Origin: Anabaena catenula FACHB-362
Lineage (GTDB): Bacteria > Cyanobacteriota > Cyanobacteriia > Cyanobacteriales > Nostocaceae
Assembly (NCBI RefSeq): GCF_014698735.1
Contig: NZ_JACJTQ010000021.1
Location: 40,900 to 104,899 of the forward strand
DNA: 64,000 bases
Direction: 5' to 3'
Numbering within the stretch: position 1 is the stretch's first letter; the number at the start of each line of letters is the position of its first letter. Shown here in pieces: positions 30,669 to 41,184 of this stretch. The position numbers were made by a program, and so were the translations under genes. Below the pieces are notes generated by a model. It made no database searches and was not told where the DNA came from. It was given only the letters and a program-made list of their open reading frames with translations.

Positions 30669-30982
30669 TCAACTTTATTTGGTTTCGACAATTATTTATT
30701 ATACAATATATACAAAAGGTCAGGGCAGGATAAATCCTGCAACTAGCCTACCCTTCGGGAAGCAAGCTACATCCCTTGGAAGACAGCACAGGTGTGTCCT
30801 CCTGAGTCGGACGCACCTTCAAGGGTTTTCGGCATTTTCCTTATAAATGGTAAATTGAATCTTACAGATAGTCAAAAATCCTATTAGATTAAATCTGATA
30901 AATGACGAGAATATTTAGCAGAAACTCGGACAATTTATCGTAAATTCAAGAGTTTAAGACCCCTATATCTACACTTAGTCTC
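30669..30982. other. Probable left flank of the tnpB element, hairpin-rich
   Basis: Contains a perfect inverted repeat GCAGGAT-AA-ATCCTGC (30725-30740) and an imperfect stem CCCTTGGAAG (30773-30782) with CTTCAAGGG (30817-30825) followed by four T. IS200/605-type elements have subterminal palindromes at their left ends, so the first may mark it. The exact element border is not clear. Confidence 0.4.
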
Positions 30983-31078
30983 ATAGGACTTACGCAAGAT
31001 GTGACTGAAAACCTTATTCCTGTGTAGCGGTAATTCATGAATTACCGCTACTTTAGTTCTGTTTTGCGTAAGTCCTAT
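30983..31078. repeat. 96-bp MITE with perfect ATAGGACTTACGCAA ends
   Basis: Perfect 15-bp terminal inverted repeats: ATAGGACTTACGCAA at 30983-30997 and its complement at 31064-31078. The centre (31025-31050) is itself a perfect palindrome built on TAGCGGTAATTCA. The length and GACTTACGCA ends match the small non-autonomous elements scattered in many cyanobacterial genomes. Confidence 0.85.
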
Positions 31079-31144
31079 CTCAGTTGAGTTGGGGTAAGTG
31101 TCCCCTACTGCAACGGTCTTCAATTTTTAATTGTTAACCAATTC

Positions 31145-31286
31145 TGGGGGTTTAATTCCCCTGCCTCTACAGGCAGCAAGTTTTGTGTCGGGTTCTAAAT
31201 CCCTGTTGCAAAACTTTATTACGAATTACGAATTACGAATTACGTTGGCGCTAGCCTGCCGTAGGCACTATTACGAATTATTTTAA
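31145..31286. repeat. Dispersed spacer repeat, copy 1
   Basis: Contains GGGTTTAATTCCCC, GCAAGTTTTGTGT, TTACGAATTACG heptamers, TTGGCGCTAGCCTGCCGTAGG and CACTATTACGAATTATTTTAA in the same order as at 37713-37835. The ACGAATT heptamer is expanded here (31219-31244). It lies 200 bases before the sat start. Confidence 0.8.
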
Positions 31287-31484
31287 TTGTGCCATTTATG
31301 CCACTGGATAAGATTGCTATAGCAGCAGCGAATCCTAGCAGCGTAATTAAATATACATTTACTCTTCCGAATCTCACTTTTCCCGACCGGCAATTAACAA
31401 AAAGTTTTAAGAATTTGTACTATATGTACCAACAATTTGATAAATTAATACATAGTTCGCAACAATTATAGGGAAAGAATCACG

Positions 31485-32666
31485 TTGAGTTACCATCAAG
31501 ATGCCATTGCCCCCCACGGTGGAGAGTTGGTTAACCGGGTTGCTACACCCGCACAAAAGGAAACATTTCTCTCCAAAGCCGACTTTTTGCCAAGAGTTAC
31601 ACTGGATGAGCGAGCCGTTTCTGATTTAGAAATGATTGCAATCGGTGGTTTTAGTCCGCTCACAGGTTTTATGAACCAAGAAGACTACAACCGAGTAGTA
31701 GCAGAAATGCGGCTGGCTAACGGTCTTGTCTGGTCAATACCAATTACACTATCTGTTACAGAAGAAGTTGCAACCCCTTTGACAGAAGGTGGTTTAGTGC
31801 GTTTGGATAACCCTGATGGCGAATTTATTGGGGTTTTAGAACTTACCGAAAAATATACCTACGATAAAAAACACGAAGCTATCAATGTTTATCGCACTGA
31901 TGATGCTAAACATCCCGGTGTGCAGGTAGTCTACAATCAAGGTTCTGTCAATCTTGCAGGTGATATCTGGTTATTACAACGTGATTCCCACCCTCATTTT
32001 CCCAGCTATCAAATTGATCCCGCCGCTTCACGGGAAATGTTTAAGGAGAAGGGTTGGAAAACTATAGTTGGTTTCCAGACTCGCAACCCTATCCACCGCG
32101 CCCATGAATATATTCAAAAGTGCGCCTTAGAAACTGTAGATGGTCTATTTTTACACCCATTAGTGGGAGCGACTAAAGAAGACGACATCGCCGCTGATGT
32201 GCGGATGCGTTGCTATGAAATTTTGATAGAACATTATTACCCTTTAGATAGAGTCATTTTGGCTATTAATCCAGCGGCGATGCGTTATGCTGGGCCAAGA
32301 GAAGCAATTTTCCATGCTTTAGTTCGCAAGAATTACGGCTGTACACATTTTATAGTTGGTCGAGATCATGCTGGTGTAGGTGACTACTACGGCACTTATG
32401 ATGCTCAATATATCTTTGATGAGTTTGCGCCTGATGAATTGGGCATTGTGCCAATGAAGTTTGAACACGCTTTTTATTGCACACGCACCAAACAAATGGC
32501 GACAACTAAAACCAGTCCTAGCAAACCAGAGGAACGGGTTCACCTGTCGGGGACAAAAGTCCGGGAAATGCTACGTCGTGGTGAATTACCCCCACCAGAA
32601 TTTTCTCGTCCTGAAGTAGCAGCAGAGTTAACAAGGGCAATGCGTGTTCCAGCAGTATTAGCTTAA
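31485..32666 (+). CDS. sat: Sulfate adenylyltransferase (ATP sulfurylase)
   Basis: 393 residues, the usual size of the monofunctional homo-oligomeric enzyme that activates sulfate with ATP to adenosine phosphosulfate, the first step of sulfate assimilation. Motifs: [30 protein letters not shown] near the N-terminus, [14 protein letters not shown] (the ATP-contacting RNP.H..H signature), [12 protein letters not shown] and [18 protein letters not shown]. The start is TTG at 31485: it yields [22 protein letters not shown], the usual cyanobacterial N-terminus, and no ATG fits. A weak AGGGA (31470-31474) precedes it. It lacks a fused APS kinase domain. Confidence 0.96.
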   Translation: MSYHQDAIAPHGGELVNRVATPAQKETFLSKADFLPRVTLDERAVSDLEMIAIGGFSPLTGFMNQEDYNRVVAEMRLANGLVWSIPITLSVTEEVATPLTEGGLVRLDNPDGEFIGVLELTEKYTYDKKHEAINVYRTDDAKHPGVQVVYNQGSVNLAGDIWLLQRDSHPHFPSYQIDPAASREMFKEKGWKTIVGFQTRNPIHRAHEYIQKCALETVDGLFLHPLVGATKEDDIAADVRMRCYEILIEHYYPLDRVILAINPAAMRYAGPREAIFHALVRKNYGCTHFIVGRDHAGVGDYYGTYDAQYIFDEFAPDELGIVPMKFEHAFYCTRTKQMATTKTSPSKPEERVHLSGTKVREMLRRGELPPPEFSRPEVAAELTRAMRVPAVLA

Positions 32667-32767
32667 AACTGACTAGGAATTAGCAAAAAGTATCATCAGA
32701 AACTTTACTCTACAGATTTCAGCCCTTTAAGCTATTATGCTGATGGGCTGATGGCTGATAGCTAATT

Positions 32768-34897
32768 ATGAAACGGCGTGCGTTTTTAGAACGAATAAGC
32801 CGCTTACTGGCGGTACTGGGATTGACTGAGGCTGAGTGGTTGACTTTGGGCGATCGCTATTATCAAGCTTTAGCACAACCCAGCCCTCGGAAGTTGGCGT
32901 TATTAATAGGCATTAATAAATATCCACACAGTCCCGCCTTGGGTGGTTGTCTGACTGATGTGGAATTGCAAAGGGAACTTTTGATTCACCGTTTTGGCTT
33001 TGCAGCTTCAGATATTCTCACCTTAACTGAGGAACAAGCCAGCCGAGAATTTATTGAAGCGGCTTTTTTCGATCATTTGGGTAAGCAAGCAAAAGCTGGA
33101 GATGTGGTTGTATTCCACTTTAGTGGTTATGGCAGTCGTGTGAAATTGGGGACTTTGCCAGAGACTGTGCAGAATGCCCTTATCCCAGTTGATGAAAAAA
33201 ATATCCAAAACAGGCGCGTTGTCAACTATTTATTAGAAGAAACACTTTTATTATTATTGCGATCGCTCCCCAGCGACAAAGTAACCGCAGTATTAGATAC
33301 TAGTTACTATGCTCCAACTACATCACAGCCCTCAAGTTGGCGAATTCGCACCCGTCCAGAATTACCAGTTGCAAAGTTAGCAGTCGAAGAACTGGAGTTT
33401 CTCCAACAACTCAAAACCCAGAACTCAGCCGCCAACAATGCTATTGTCCTGAAAGCCACCTCTGACGAAAATCAGCAAGCTGGAGAATTGCTTTTTTCTG
33501 GCTTTAGTGCCGGATTATTTACCTATGCTTTGACTCAATATCTGTGGGAAGCTACCCCAGCCACAACTATTCAAATTCTTCTTTCTCATGTGAGTAGTTC
33601 TATTTACAAACTCGGTATTCAACAGCAGCCCGGTTTATTGAGTGAGCAAAAAAATCCTCAAACTGCTTTGATTGTGGATCATCTCCCCCTAGAAAGCAGC
33701 GGTGCGGAAGCAGTTGTCACAGATGTAGATGAAGACGGTAAAACAGTCCAGTTATGGTTAGCTGGCTTACCCCCGCAGGTTCTAGAATACTACGGTGTTA
33801 ATTCTCGATTAACTCTAGCTACTGGAGAACAACTAATATTAAAGTCACGAACGGGATTAACCGCAAAAGCACAAATATCTCTAGAACCTACTACCACGCT
33901 ACAAGTAGGACAACTTGTCCAAGAAGCAGTACGCGTATTACCGAGAAATATTAATTTAACCGTAGCCTTAGATACTGAGTTAGAAAGAATTGAGCGAGTA
34001 GACGCAACCAGCGCCTTTGCGGCAATTACCCGCATTGCCAACATAGCAGCAGAACAGCCAGCAAATTATGTATTTGGTAAACTGCAACAAACTCCTAGCC
34101 GTTATGGTCTTTTTTCTGTCGGTGGTGAACTAATTCTCAATACTGCTGGGGAAGCTGGAGAAGCTGTAAAAGTAGCAGTACAGCGATTAAAACCGCAATT
34201 TTCCACACTGTTAGCTGCAAAGTTATGGCGGCTGACAGAAAATGAAGGTTCTTCCCGCTTACCAGTGAAAGGGACTTTAGAGATTATTAACAATATCTCA
34301 ACACGTGTAGTTATGCAACGGGAAACCGGGCGCAGTCGGAGTGGGGAAACTGCTACTAACAAAGCATTTACAACTCCAGGAAAAGGCATTCCCACCGTTC
34401 CTACCGGGAGTCGAATGCAGTACCGAGTGGAAAATTTGAGCGATCGCTCTATATATTTAATACTGATAGGGTTAAATAATACTAAAAGTGCGATTTCTTT
34501 TTACCCTTGGCAAATCGCCCCCGAAGAAGTCTCAGACAGCAAACCTTATTTACAAGAAATAGTCATTGCCCCTGGCCAGACTCGGAGGATACCACAAAGT
34601 GATACATCCATTGGCTGGATGCTACCTACACGCCCTCTATTTTGTGAACATCAATTAATTCTTAGTACTTCACCATTGAGTGAAACCCTCGAAGCTTTAA
34701 GAACTGCTAAGTATCCTACTGCTGACCAACAGCCTATTAGTCCATTAGTTAATCCCTTAGAAGTCGCCCAAGCCTTGCTGCAAGACTTGCATAACGCTAG
34801 TCAAGTCAAAACTGAAATGAATGGAACTGCTACAGACTCCTATATTTTAGATGTGAATAATTGGGCAAGTCTTAATTTTAGTTTTCAAGTCGTGTAA
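32768..34897 (+). CDS. Orthocaspase-like (caspase-fold) protein with Tyr-Ser in place of His-Cys
   Basis: 709 residues. The N-terminus MKRRAFLERISRLLAVLG resembles a twin-arginine signal, with possible cleavage after QALA (about 36). The caspase p20-like domain (about 40-290) begins KLALLIGINKYPHSPALGGCLTDVELQRELL, as in metacaspases. The catalytic-His strand reads VVFHFSGYGSRV, with Tyr121 where active enzymes have His, and the Cys strand reads AVLDTSYYAP, with Ser179 in place of Cys. Such Tyr-Ser variants are a known subgroup of cyanobacterial orthocaspases. The C-terminal half has a DUF4384-like beta domain (MQYRVENLSDRSIYLILIG, about 555-650). It should be non-proteolytic and may be a scaffold or sensor. 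It is followed by a membrane TPR protein 67 bases downstream on the same strand. Confidence 0.88.
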   Translation: MKRRAFLERISRLLAVLGLTEAEWLTLGDRYYQALAQPSPRKLALLIGINKYPHSPALGGCLTDVELQRELLIHRFGFAASDILTLTEEQASREFIEAAFFDHLGKQAKAGDVVVFHFSGYGSRVKLGTLPETVQNALIPVDEKNIQNRRVVNYLLEETLLLLLRSLPSDKVTAVLDTSYYAPTTSQPSSWRIRTRPELPVAKLAVEELEFLQQLKTQNSAANNAIVLKATSDENQQAGELLFSGFSAGLFTYALTQYLWEATPATTIQILLSHVSSSIYKLGIQQQPGLLSEQKNPQTALIVDHLPLESSGAEAVVTDVDEDGKTVQLWLAGLPPQVLEYYGVNSRLTLATGEQLILKSRTGLTAKAQISLEPTTTLQVGQLVQEAVRVLPRNINLTVALDTELERIERVDATSAFAAITRIANIAAEQPANYVFGKLQQTPSRYGLFSVGGELILNTAGEAGEAVKVAVQRLKPQFSTLLAAKLWRLTENEGSSRLPVKGTLEIINNISTRVVMQRETGRSRSGETATNKAFTTPGKGIPTVPTGSRMQYRVENLSDRSIYLILIGLNNTKSAISFYPWQIAPEEVSDSKPYLQEIVIAPGQTRRIPQSDTSIGWMLPTRPLFCEHQLILSTSPLSETLEALRTAKYPTADQQPISPLVNPLEVAQALLQDLHNASQVKTEMNGTATDSYILDVNNWASLNFSFQVV

Positions 34898-34964
34898 ACA
34901 CGGAATCGGATATTCTAGTTGTGTAGATGACAATGGATTTTAAATTTACACTTACTAAGATTTC

Positions 34965-36092
34965 ATGAGGATTAAAAATCTGGTTGGATTAACAGTTGCC
35001 CTTTTGATCTTATCTGCTACTATTGCTATAGCCCAACCCAAGCCAAGTAACTCACCCCAACTTGTACCTAATCCAGTAGTTTCGACTCAGCAGCAAAAGG
35101 AACTGGAAAAATTACAGCAAGAGAAAGAGATCCGCGATAGAGTTCAGGAAGAAGTAGATCGGGCTTTTAGTAGAACTACAACCATACTGAATATCTTGTT
35201 GGTTGTGCTGACTTTGTTACCAATCTTGGCTGCGGCTGGTGTTTGGCTATTACGTCGTAGTGTCATTAGCGAATTAGTAGCGGAGACAAAACAGCAATTA
35301 ACGACAGAAGTAGAAACACAATTAAAGAAAGAAGTAGCAGCAGAACTGCAAAAACAAACAGCAGCTTTTAAACAAGAATTAGAAACTTTAAAATTAGACT
35401 TTATTGAGCAATTATCAGAATTAAAAAATCTTTTTTTAGACGCTCAAAATCAAAAAGAAAAAATTTTACAAGAATTATCAGAACTTACGCCTTCACCAGC
35501 ATTAATTCAAGATTATATCCATCCAGAAATTCAGCAAAAAATTCAAGATTTGACCACTCAATTAGAAAATCTGAAAGCTGGAAATCCGCAGCTATTTTTT
35601 AGTAATAATGATTATTTAAAGCAAGGTGACGCGTTCTATGCTGAAAGTCGATATACAGAGGCATTACCTTTTTATGATTTAGTAGTTCAAAAAGAACCTG
35701 ATTCTTATGCAGCCTGGATTAATCGCGGTTGGACACTCAGAAAATTGCACAAATATGAAGAAGCAATCATCTCTTTTGAAAAAGGCATATTCCTAAAATC
35801 AGATGAATATATAGCTTGGCATGGTCTTGGTAATGCTTTGAGAAATTTAGGACGATATGATGAGGCTATATCTGCATATAATAAAGCCCTAGAAATTCGT
35901 CCTGATTATGCTTGGTCTTGGCATCATATAGCACGCTGTTATTCCTTGCTGGGTAATTATGATTTAGCTTTAGACAATCTCCAAAAAGCAGTTAATTTAA
36001 AACCAGAAAAGCATAAACAATTAGCTAAAAATAATCCAGAATTTGATGCACTTAAAGACGATAAACGGTTTAAAAAATTGATTGAACAGTAG
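34965..36092 (+). CDS. Membrane-anchored coiled-coil/TPR protein
   Basis: 375 residues. A signal-type hydrophobic N-terminus (IKNLVGLTVALLILSATIAIAQ), a short coiled segment, a transmembrane helix (about 73-95, LNILLVVLTLLPILAAAGVWLL), a second long coiled coil (about 100-200) and then TPR units (about 215-350: GDAFYAESRYTEALPFYDLVVQKEPD, WINRGWTLRKLHKYEEAI, WHGLGNALRNLGRYDEAI, WHHIARCYSLLGNYDLAL). The last segment, NNPEFDALKDDKRFKKLI, is a common TPR ending. It lies just after the orthocaspase-like gene on the same strand and may scaffold a complex with it; the partner is not known. Confidence 0.87.
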   Translation: MRIKNLVGLTVALLILSATIAIAQPKPSNSPQLVPNPVVSTQQQKELEKLQQEKEIRDRVQEEVDRAFSRTTTILNILLVVLTLLPILAAAGVWLLRRSVISELVAETKQQLTTEVETQLKKEVAAELQKQTAAFKQELETLKLDFIEQLSELKNLFLDAQNQKEKILQELSELTPSPALIQDYIHPEIQQKIQDLTTQLENLKAGNPQLFFSNNDYLKQGDAFYAESRYTEALPFYDLVVQKEPDSYAAWINRGWTLRKLHKYEEAIISFEKGIFLKSDEYIAWHGLGNALRNLGRYDEAISAYNKALEIRPDYAWSWHHIARCYSLLGNYDLALDNLQKAVNLKPEKHKQLAKNNPEFDALKDDKRFKKLIEQ

Positions 36093-36104
36093 CAAAAGCG
36101 GCGA

Positions 36105-36218
36105 ACGACTAAAAGTCGGGGCTATATAAAGAAAGTCTGCACAGGCGGATTAAAAACATCAAAAAAGTATTTAGCCTGCGGAGGTAGGCTTATTTCTTGT
36201 AGCCCCAAGCTTCTAATC
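36105..36218. repeat. MITE-like spacer element with GGGGCTA/TAGCCCC ends
   Basis: GGGGCTATATAAAGAAAGTC (36117-36136) and GGCTTATTTCTTGTAGCCCC (36187-36206) are imperfect complements around an AT-rich centre with GCACAGGCGGA and CCTGCGGAGG inner arms. It lies immediately next to the 105-bp element at 36237-36341, so two elements are stacked between the TPR gene and mtnP. Confidence 0.65.
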
Positions 36219-36236
36219 TGAGGTCATCTTTACAAA

Positions 36237-37205
<969 letters not shown>

Positions 37206-37390
37206 ACTATCAAGTTTGTTAATTCTTAAAGTGCTAAGTTATTTTACCGAAAATTTGCAGAGTACAAAGTTACCCAGTAGTAATTAGCTAATTTTTTTTG
37301 TTTAAGTAAAGCTACCAATGGCAACTTAGTCAAATTTTGTTATTGTGCAATTAATAAGTATGAAAATTATATTAAGCAGTGGTAAAAAAT

Positions 37391-37594
37391 ATGCAATTTA
37401 CAGATAAATCACCCCAAATTAACTTAGAGGCGATCTTGGAACGCATATTTAGTAATCGCCGAATTACACGTCAAGATCAATATATAATGATGTCTAACCT
37501 TTTACATGAAGAAGGTTTAAGCGATCATGATATGAAGCAAATTAATAAAGTATTTGATGCCTTAAAGAGAGGACTAATTAAGGTAGTAGATTAA
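37391..37594 (+). CDS. Small conserved-looking protein, unknown function
   Basis: 67 residues from the ATG at 37391 (MQFTDKSPQINLEAILERIF). A GTG four codons upstream is open but has no better ribosome site. The sequence is helical and charged, with SNRRITRQDQYIMMSNLLHEEGLSDHDMKQINKVFDALKRGLIKVVD, free of Cys and without membrane segments. It looks like a family of small cyanobacterial proteins that I cannot name. It is divergent from mtnP and stands alone. A short adaptor or regulator role is possible, but I have no evidence of function. Confidence 0.72.
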   Translation: MQFTDKSPQINLEAILERIFSNRRITRQDQYIMMSNLLHEEGLSDHDMKQINKVFDALKRGLIKVVD

Positions 37595-37712
37595 GAGGAT
37601 GAATGCACAAGTCTCAATTCATACTACCTGGGGCAGAATTTAAAATTCAAAATTTACAATTGACAATTTAAAAAGCAGATTACACAAGCTTTTCAGGAAT
37701 TTTTAAGTAGTT

Positions 37713-37835
37713 CCGTGGGTTTAAGTCCCCCAGTTCTATAAATAAGCAAGTTTTGTGTTGGGGTTAAATCCCCATTACGAATTACGTTGGCGGTAGCCTG
37801 CCGTAGGCACTATTACAAATTACGAATTATTTTAA
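37713..37835. repeat. Dispersed spacer repeat, copy 2
   Basis: Same order of motifs as 31145-31286: GGGTTTAAGTCCCC, GCAAGTTTTGTGTTGGGG, ATTACGAATTACG, TTGGCGGTAGCCTGCCGTAGG, CACTATTACAAATTACGAAT. The ACGAATT expansion of copy 1 is shorter here. It lies about 75 bases before the rre1 start. Confidence 0.8.
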
Positions 37836-37911
37836 CTCTCCTCAATCTCCTGTACCCAAAATCTCTCAACTTTCGCTAAATTAGAAAAAGGTACACTTAA
37901 AGGAATTTTCA

Positions 37912-38607
37912 ATGTCAGCACAACTGTTACTGGTAGATGATGAACCAGGATTGCGGGAAGCCGTGAAAGAGTATTTGCAAGAAAGCGGTTTCAGTGTTCA
38001 AACTGCCAGTAACGCCCGTGAAGGTTGGGACTTGATGCAGCAAAATACACCAGATTTGGTGATTTCTGATATCATGATGCCCCAAGTAGATGGTTATCAG
38101 TTTCTTAAACAACTGCGAGATGACCCCCGCTTTCAAGCAATGCCTGTAGTATTTTTAACTGCTAAAGGCATGACAGGCGATCGCATTCAAGGCTATCAAG
38201 CTGGTGTTGACGCTTATCTACCCAAGCCCTTCGATCCTGATGAATTAGTGGCAATTATCGAAAACTTGCTGATCCGTCGCTCTGCTCAAGCACCAGCAGC
38301 AAGTGAAGATGGAGAAAACATGGATATTGCCAAATTAGCCCAGGAAATTTCCAAAATTAAAGATTTGTTAAGTCCCCGAACAGCAATTTCTTACTCCCCA
38401 CCGCCGTTCAAAATCGATTTGACTCCCAGAGAGCAAAGCGTTTTAAACTTAGTAGCAGAAGGATTGATGAATAAAGAAATCGCTCGACGCTTAGAAACCA
38501 GCGTTCGCAATGTCGAAAAATATGTCAGCCGTTTATTTAGTAAGACCGGCACTAATAGTCGTACAGAGTTAGTTCGTTTTGCTTTAGAACATGGACTGGC
38601 TAATTAA
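37912..38607 (+). CDS. rre1: NarL-type response regulator, Rre1/OrrA (Ycf29) type
   Basis: 231 residues. The receiver (about 1-122) has LLLVDDEPGLREAV, phospho-acceptor Asp53 in VISDIMMPQVDGYQF, and FLTAKGMTGDRIQGYQAGVDAYLPKPFDPDELVAI. The C-terminal LuxR helix-turn-helix (about 165-230) reads DLTPREQSVLNLVAEGLMNKEIARRLETSVRNVEKYVSRLFSKTGTNSRTELVRFA. This arrangement and the MTGDRIQGYQAG block match Rre1 of Synechocystis, OrrA of Anabaena and algal Ycf29, regulators of salt, osmotic and redox stress genes; assignment to that orthologue group is from memory of the family. AAGGAA lies before the ATG. Its kinase partner (Hik2-type) is not in this window. Confidence 0.88.
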   Translation: MSAQLLLVDDEPGLREAVKEYLQESGFSVQTASNAREGWDLMQQNTPDLVISDIMMPQVDGYQFLKQLRDDPRFQAMPVVFLTAKGMTGDRIQGYQAGVDAYLPKPFDPDELVAIIENLLIRRSAQAPAASEDGENMDIAKLAQEISKIKDLLSPRTAISYSPPPFKIDLTPREQSVLNLVAEGLMNKEIARRLETSVRNVEKYVSRLFSKTGTNSRTELVRFALEHGLAN

Positions 38608-38671
38608 ACTTCTTTCAAGGCACATCGCTCCCCTGTAATTTAAATCTGCAACTTAGTAAGTCGGAAAAAAG

Positions 38672-38736
38672 TGACCAGCTGTCAGGGTTGATCTGTGGGG
38701 CGCAACGAATAGTCATAGGGTAAATACAGCTGGTCA
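38672..38736 (+). terminator. Long-stem structured element with a downstream U-rich tract
   Basis: A perfect 11-bp inverted repeat, TGACCAGCTGT (38672-38682) and ACAGCTGGTCA (38726-38736), encloses 43 bases rich in G that can form an inner GTTG/CAAC stem, and is followed by GTTTTATTGTTT. It starts 64 bases after the rre1 stop. It could be a branched terminator of rre1 or the 3' end of a small RNA. Confidence 0.45.
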
Positions 38737-39420
38737 GTTTTATTGTTTCTCTCTACTAGATATGTAATATCGTGTTCGGCTAAAGACTTATCATTAAGGA
38801 ACCGCAGAGGAAAAAGAGTTTACCGATTTTTGCACAGATACGGGAATTAGCGCTAATCAACCAGACATGATGTAAAACATTAGTACAGAAATATTGTCTG
38901 CTCTCCAAAAAAATCTTGCCCGACTTCGTTATTTGCAAGTCTCGAAAAAATATTATTTTTGACAATAGAGCTTGATTTTCTTGATAATTTTTGTACTCCG
39001 TATCCGTTTTTAACCCAAAAAAACTTTGTTTTTGGCGTTACGGTTTGATCAAAAAATTGGGAAGATGCACCCTGCGAAGTTTGCTAACAATAGATAATAT
39101 GTGGGTTCTTATCATTGAAGCGGAACCCTCCTAATGTTGAAATTTATCGGAAAATAAACTTTCAACAACCCTAACCTAAATTTGAAGCAAGGGATGACTG
39201 CCTTAAGTAGACATCCATGTATGTTGGTAGTGCACTATTATTAAGGGCTGATGTAGATACTTGCTTGAACTTCCCTTAGGTGATCTTCTCACTTGTATCT
39301 GTAGAGTCTGATTATACAAGCTGACTAGTAATGATAGCAAATAGGTAGGGGACAACGTAAATAAATTTACTATTTGATGCCCGAATCAGAATTTGCTACT
39401 TCTCAAAAGTACAGCTTTAG
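38737..39420. other. Gene-free AT-rich stretch
   Basis: I see no credible coding sequence or RNA gene here. The 61-codon minus-strand frame at 38780-38965 lacks a ribosome site and family resemblance. Confidence 0.5.
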
Positions 39421-39702
39421 TTATTGGCTATTATCAGCAAAGTTCCGTAAGCGCATCAGTTGACGTCTCATTTGAGGCGAGGCTTTGAACTCAGAAACCT
39501 CCTGCGCTTTTACAGACGCTTGTAGTGTCTCCAAAAAGTCGTCAGATCCCTCAGTTAGCGCATCTAGTAGCACCTGCAAAAGTTGTTCCCGATCGCCCAA
39601 TAGACTTTTTTCTTCAATCAACCGGAATTTGAGATGAATTTCGCATTCATAAACACCCACTTCGAGATTATTTATTTGGCGTGGTAATGCTTTGGAGTTC
39701 AT
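39421..39702 (-). CDS. Small cyanobacterial protein resembling the Npun_R1517 heterocyst-related family
   Basis: 93 residues: MNSKALPRQINNLEVGVYEC, then EIHLKFRLIEEKSLLGDREQLLQVLLDALTEGSDDFLE and the C-terminal KASPQMRRQLMRLRNFADN. The layout (VGVYECE.HLKFRLIEEK ... DREQLL ... ASPQMRRQLMRLRN) is one I recall from Nostocales as a small regulator linked to heterocyst differentiation (Npun_R1517 type); that name and role are from memory, not proven by the sequence. There is no recognisable DNA-binding motif. It is preceded by over 1.1 kb without genes, which is unusual here and might hold a complex promoter. Confidence 0.7.
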   Translation of the reverse strand: MNSKALPRQINNLEVGVYECEIHLKFRLIEEKSLLGDREQLLQVLLDALTEGSDDFLETLQASVKAQEVSEFKASPQMRRQLMRLRNFADNSQ

Positions 39703-40827
39703 AGTCTGAGGATTCCTTTACTTGGTGTTCATGCGAGTGAGAAACTAGATATCCGGAAAAAAACTCTTTATATTTTTTTGAATACAAAGAAGTATTTGAA
39801 TTAAGAATTTTTTCTTATACATCACATTTGCATTCGATTTAACTCCCCCTGCTTTTGTTCCAGCTATATTTTCGGCTCAGTTTTGATGATCCTGTGTTAG
39901 TTATCGCATATGTTACTCATAAACTATTATTCAGTTTTTAAGATTCCATACAATAAAGTTTCTGTAAGAACTTGCCAGACCTTTTTAAAAGTTTTTACAT
40001 CAACTTTATCTAAACGTCAATAACAGTTTTACTTATCATGAATTTTTAAGTATATATACTTAAGCATAAACGCTGAGTTTTGTCATTTGATTAGAGCTAT
40101 ATGTCATTTTGGCTATTATAAGTACAATTACTAGATGTACGCTTTTTTCTCAGTAAATTTATTGAGACTAAATCGGTAAAGTTATGAATTGTAAAAATTT
40201 CTTTCTGGAGAATCACATACATACTGAATTAAGTTATTTTAGCCCAGAATTTTACCAAATAGGATAGCAAGTTTTAAAGATTACTAGCAGCACTGAGAAG
40301 GCATCAGCCAAAAAGAAAAATTCTTGTTTCTTCCCCCTGTCAATACTGCTCGCTTTGTAGATATTTAACTCAGAGTTGGAACTTGAGAACAGGTTACTGG
40401 TAATAAATTTCTTTTAAAGGTATGACACTTTTGTAAGTTAATTGTCATACCTGTATCCCTTAAGGAAGGCATAGGTGATGGCTTACGCTGCCGTCAAGGA
40501 TATATAAAACTCAAATACCGACAGACTTTCAACCCTGCCGCCTGTTAAGAATTAAGACTTCCCTGATATATACTGGAGGAAAAGGCTTGGAACCTTGTTA
40601 ATTTTTTCTTTCAGTTGAACTGAAGCACTAGCTGCACAACCTGCTTCAATCGTTTAGTTTTCTGTCCCTAGCAGCAATCGCCCCAGACAGTATGTTGATA
40701 AATGCAAACTAAATATTTCCCAAAATTCGTGAAAACTGCAATCACAGCTTGTAAGTTGGAGGAATTAAGCCCAAGCACAGCAGTTAAAATGATTGCAGTG
40801 TAATTAACCGAAATCTTACACCTTTTT
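39703..40827. other. Long intergenic region (1.1 kb) without recognisable genes
   Basis: It separates the small heterocyst-family-like gene (minus) from ndhM (plus) and is AT-rich with no long open frame. It must hold both promoters; the last 100 bases contain the ndhM leader. No clear GTA-N8-TAC NtcA site was found by eye. A TATATATACT stretch near 40050-40062 is the most promoter-like AT run. Confidence 0.5.
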
Positions 40828-41184
40828 ATGGATAACCCGATGCTGCTCAAGTCTACAACCCGCCATATTCGCATTTTTGCGGCTGAAATGGACAAAGATG
40901 AACTAGTTCCTAGTAATCAGGTGTTGACCTTAGATGTTGACCCAGACAATGAATTTAACTGGAATGAAGATGCTCTGCAAAAAGTTTATCGCAAGTTTGA
41001 TGAACTAGTAGAAGCCTCCAGTGGTGTAGACCTAACAGATTATAACTTGCGTCGTATTGGGTCAGACTTGGAGCATTATCTGCGATCGCTTCTGCAAAAA
41101 GGCGAAATTAGCTACAATCTCTCTAGCCGCGTTACTAACTACAGCATGGGACTACCCCAAGTTGCAGCTAACTCAAATCAATAA
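40828..41184 (+). CDS. ndhM: NAD(P)H-quinone oxidoreductase subunit M
   Basis: 118 residues. NdhM is a cyanobacteria/chloroplast-specific peripheral subunit of the NDH-1 complex of thylakoids, which takes part in cyclic electron flow and respiration. The family signature is nearly complete: [79 protein letters not shown] and [10 protein letters not shown]. Start at ATG 40828 gives [10 protein letters not shown]; the ATG four codons later (40840) is the start used in some relatives. It stands alone, with the other ndh genes elsewhere. A run of Asn/Ser ends the protein. Confidence 0.95.
   Translation: MDNPMLLKSTTRHIRIFAAEMDKDELVPSNQVLTLDVDPDNEFNWNEDALQKVYRKFDELVEASSGVDLTDYNLRRIGSDLEHYLRSLLQKGEISYNLSSRVTNYSMGLPQVAANSNQ

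Noticed and set aside
31289..31471. 60-codon open frame just before sat
   Set aside because: It begins at the end of a dispersed repeat, lacks a ribosome site and runs to 14 bases before sat; more likely the sat leader.
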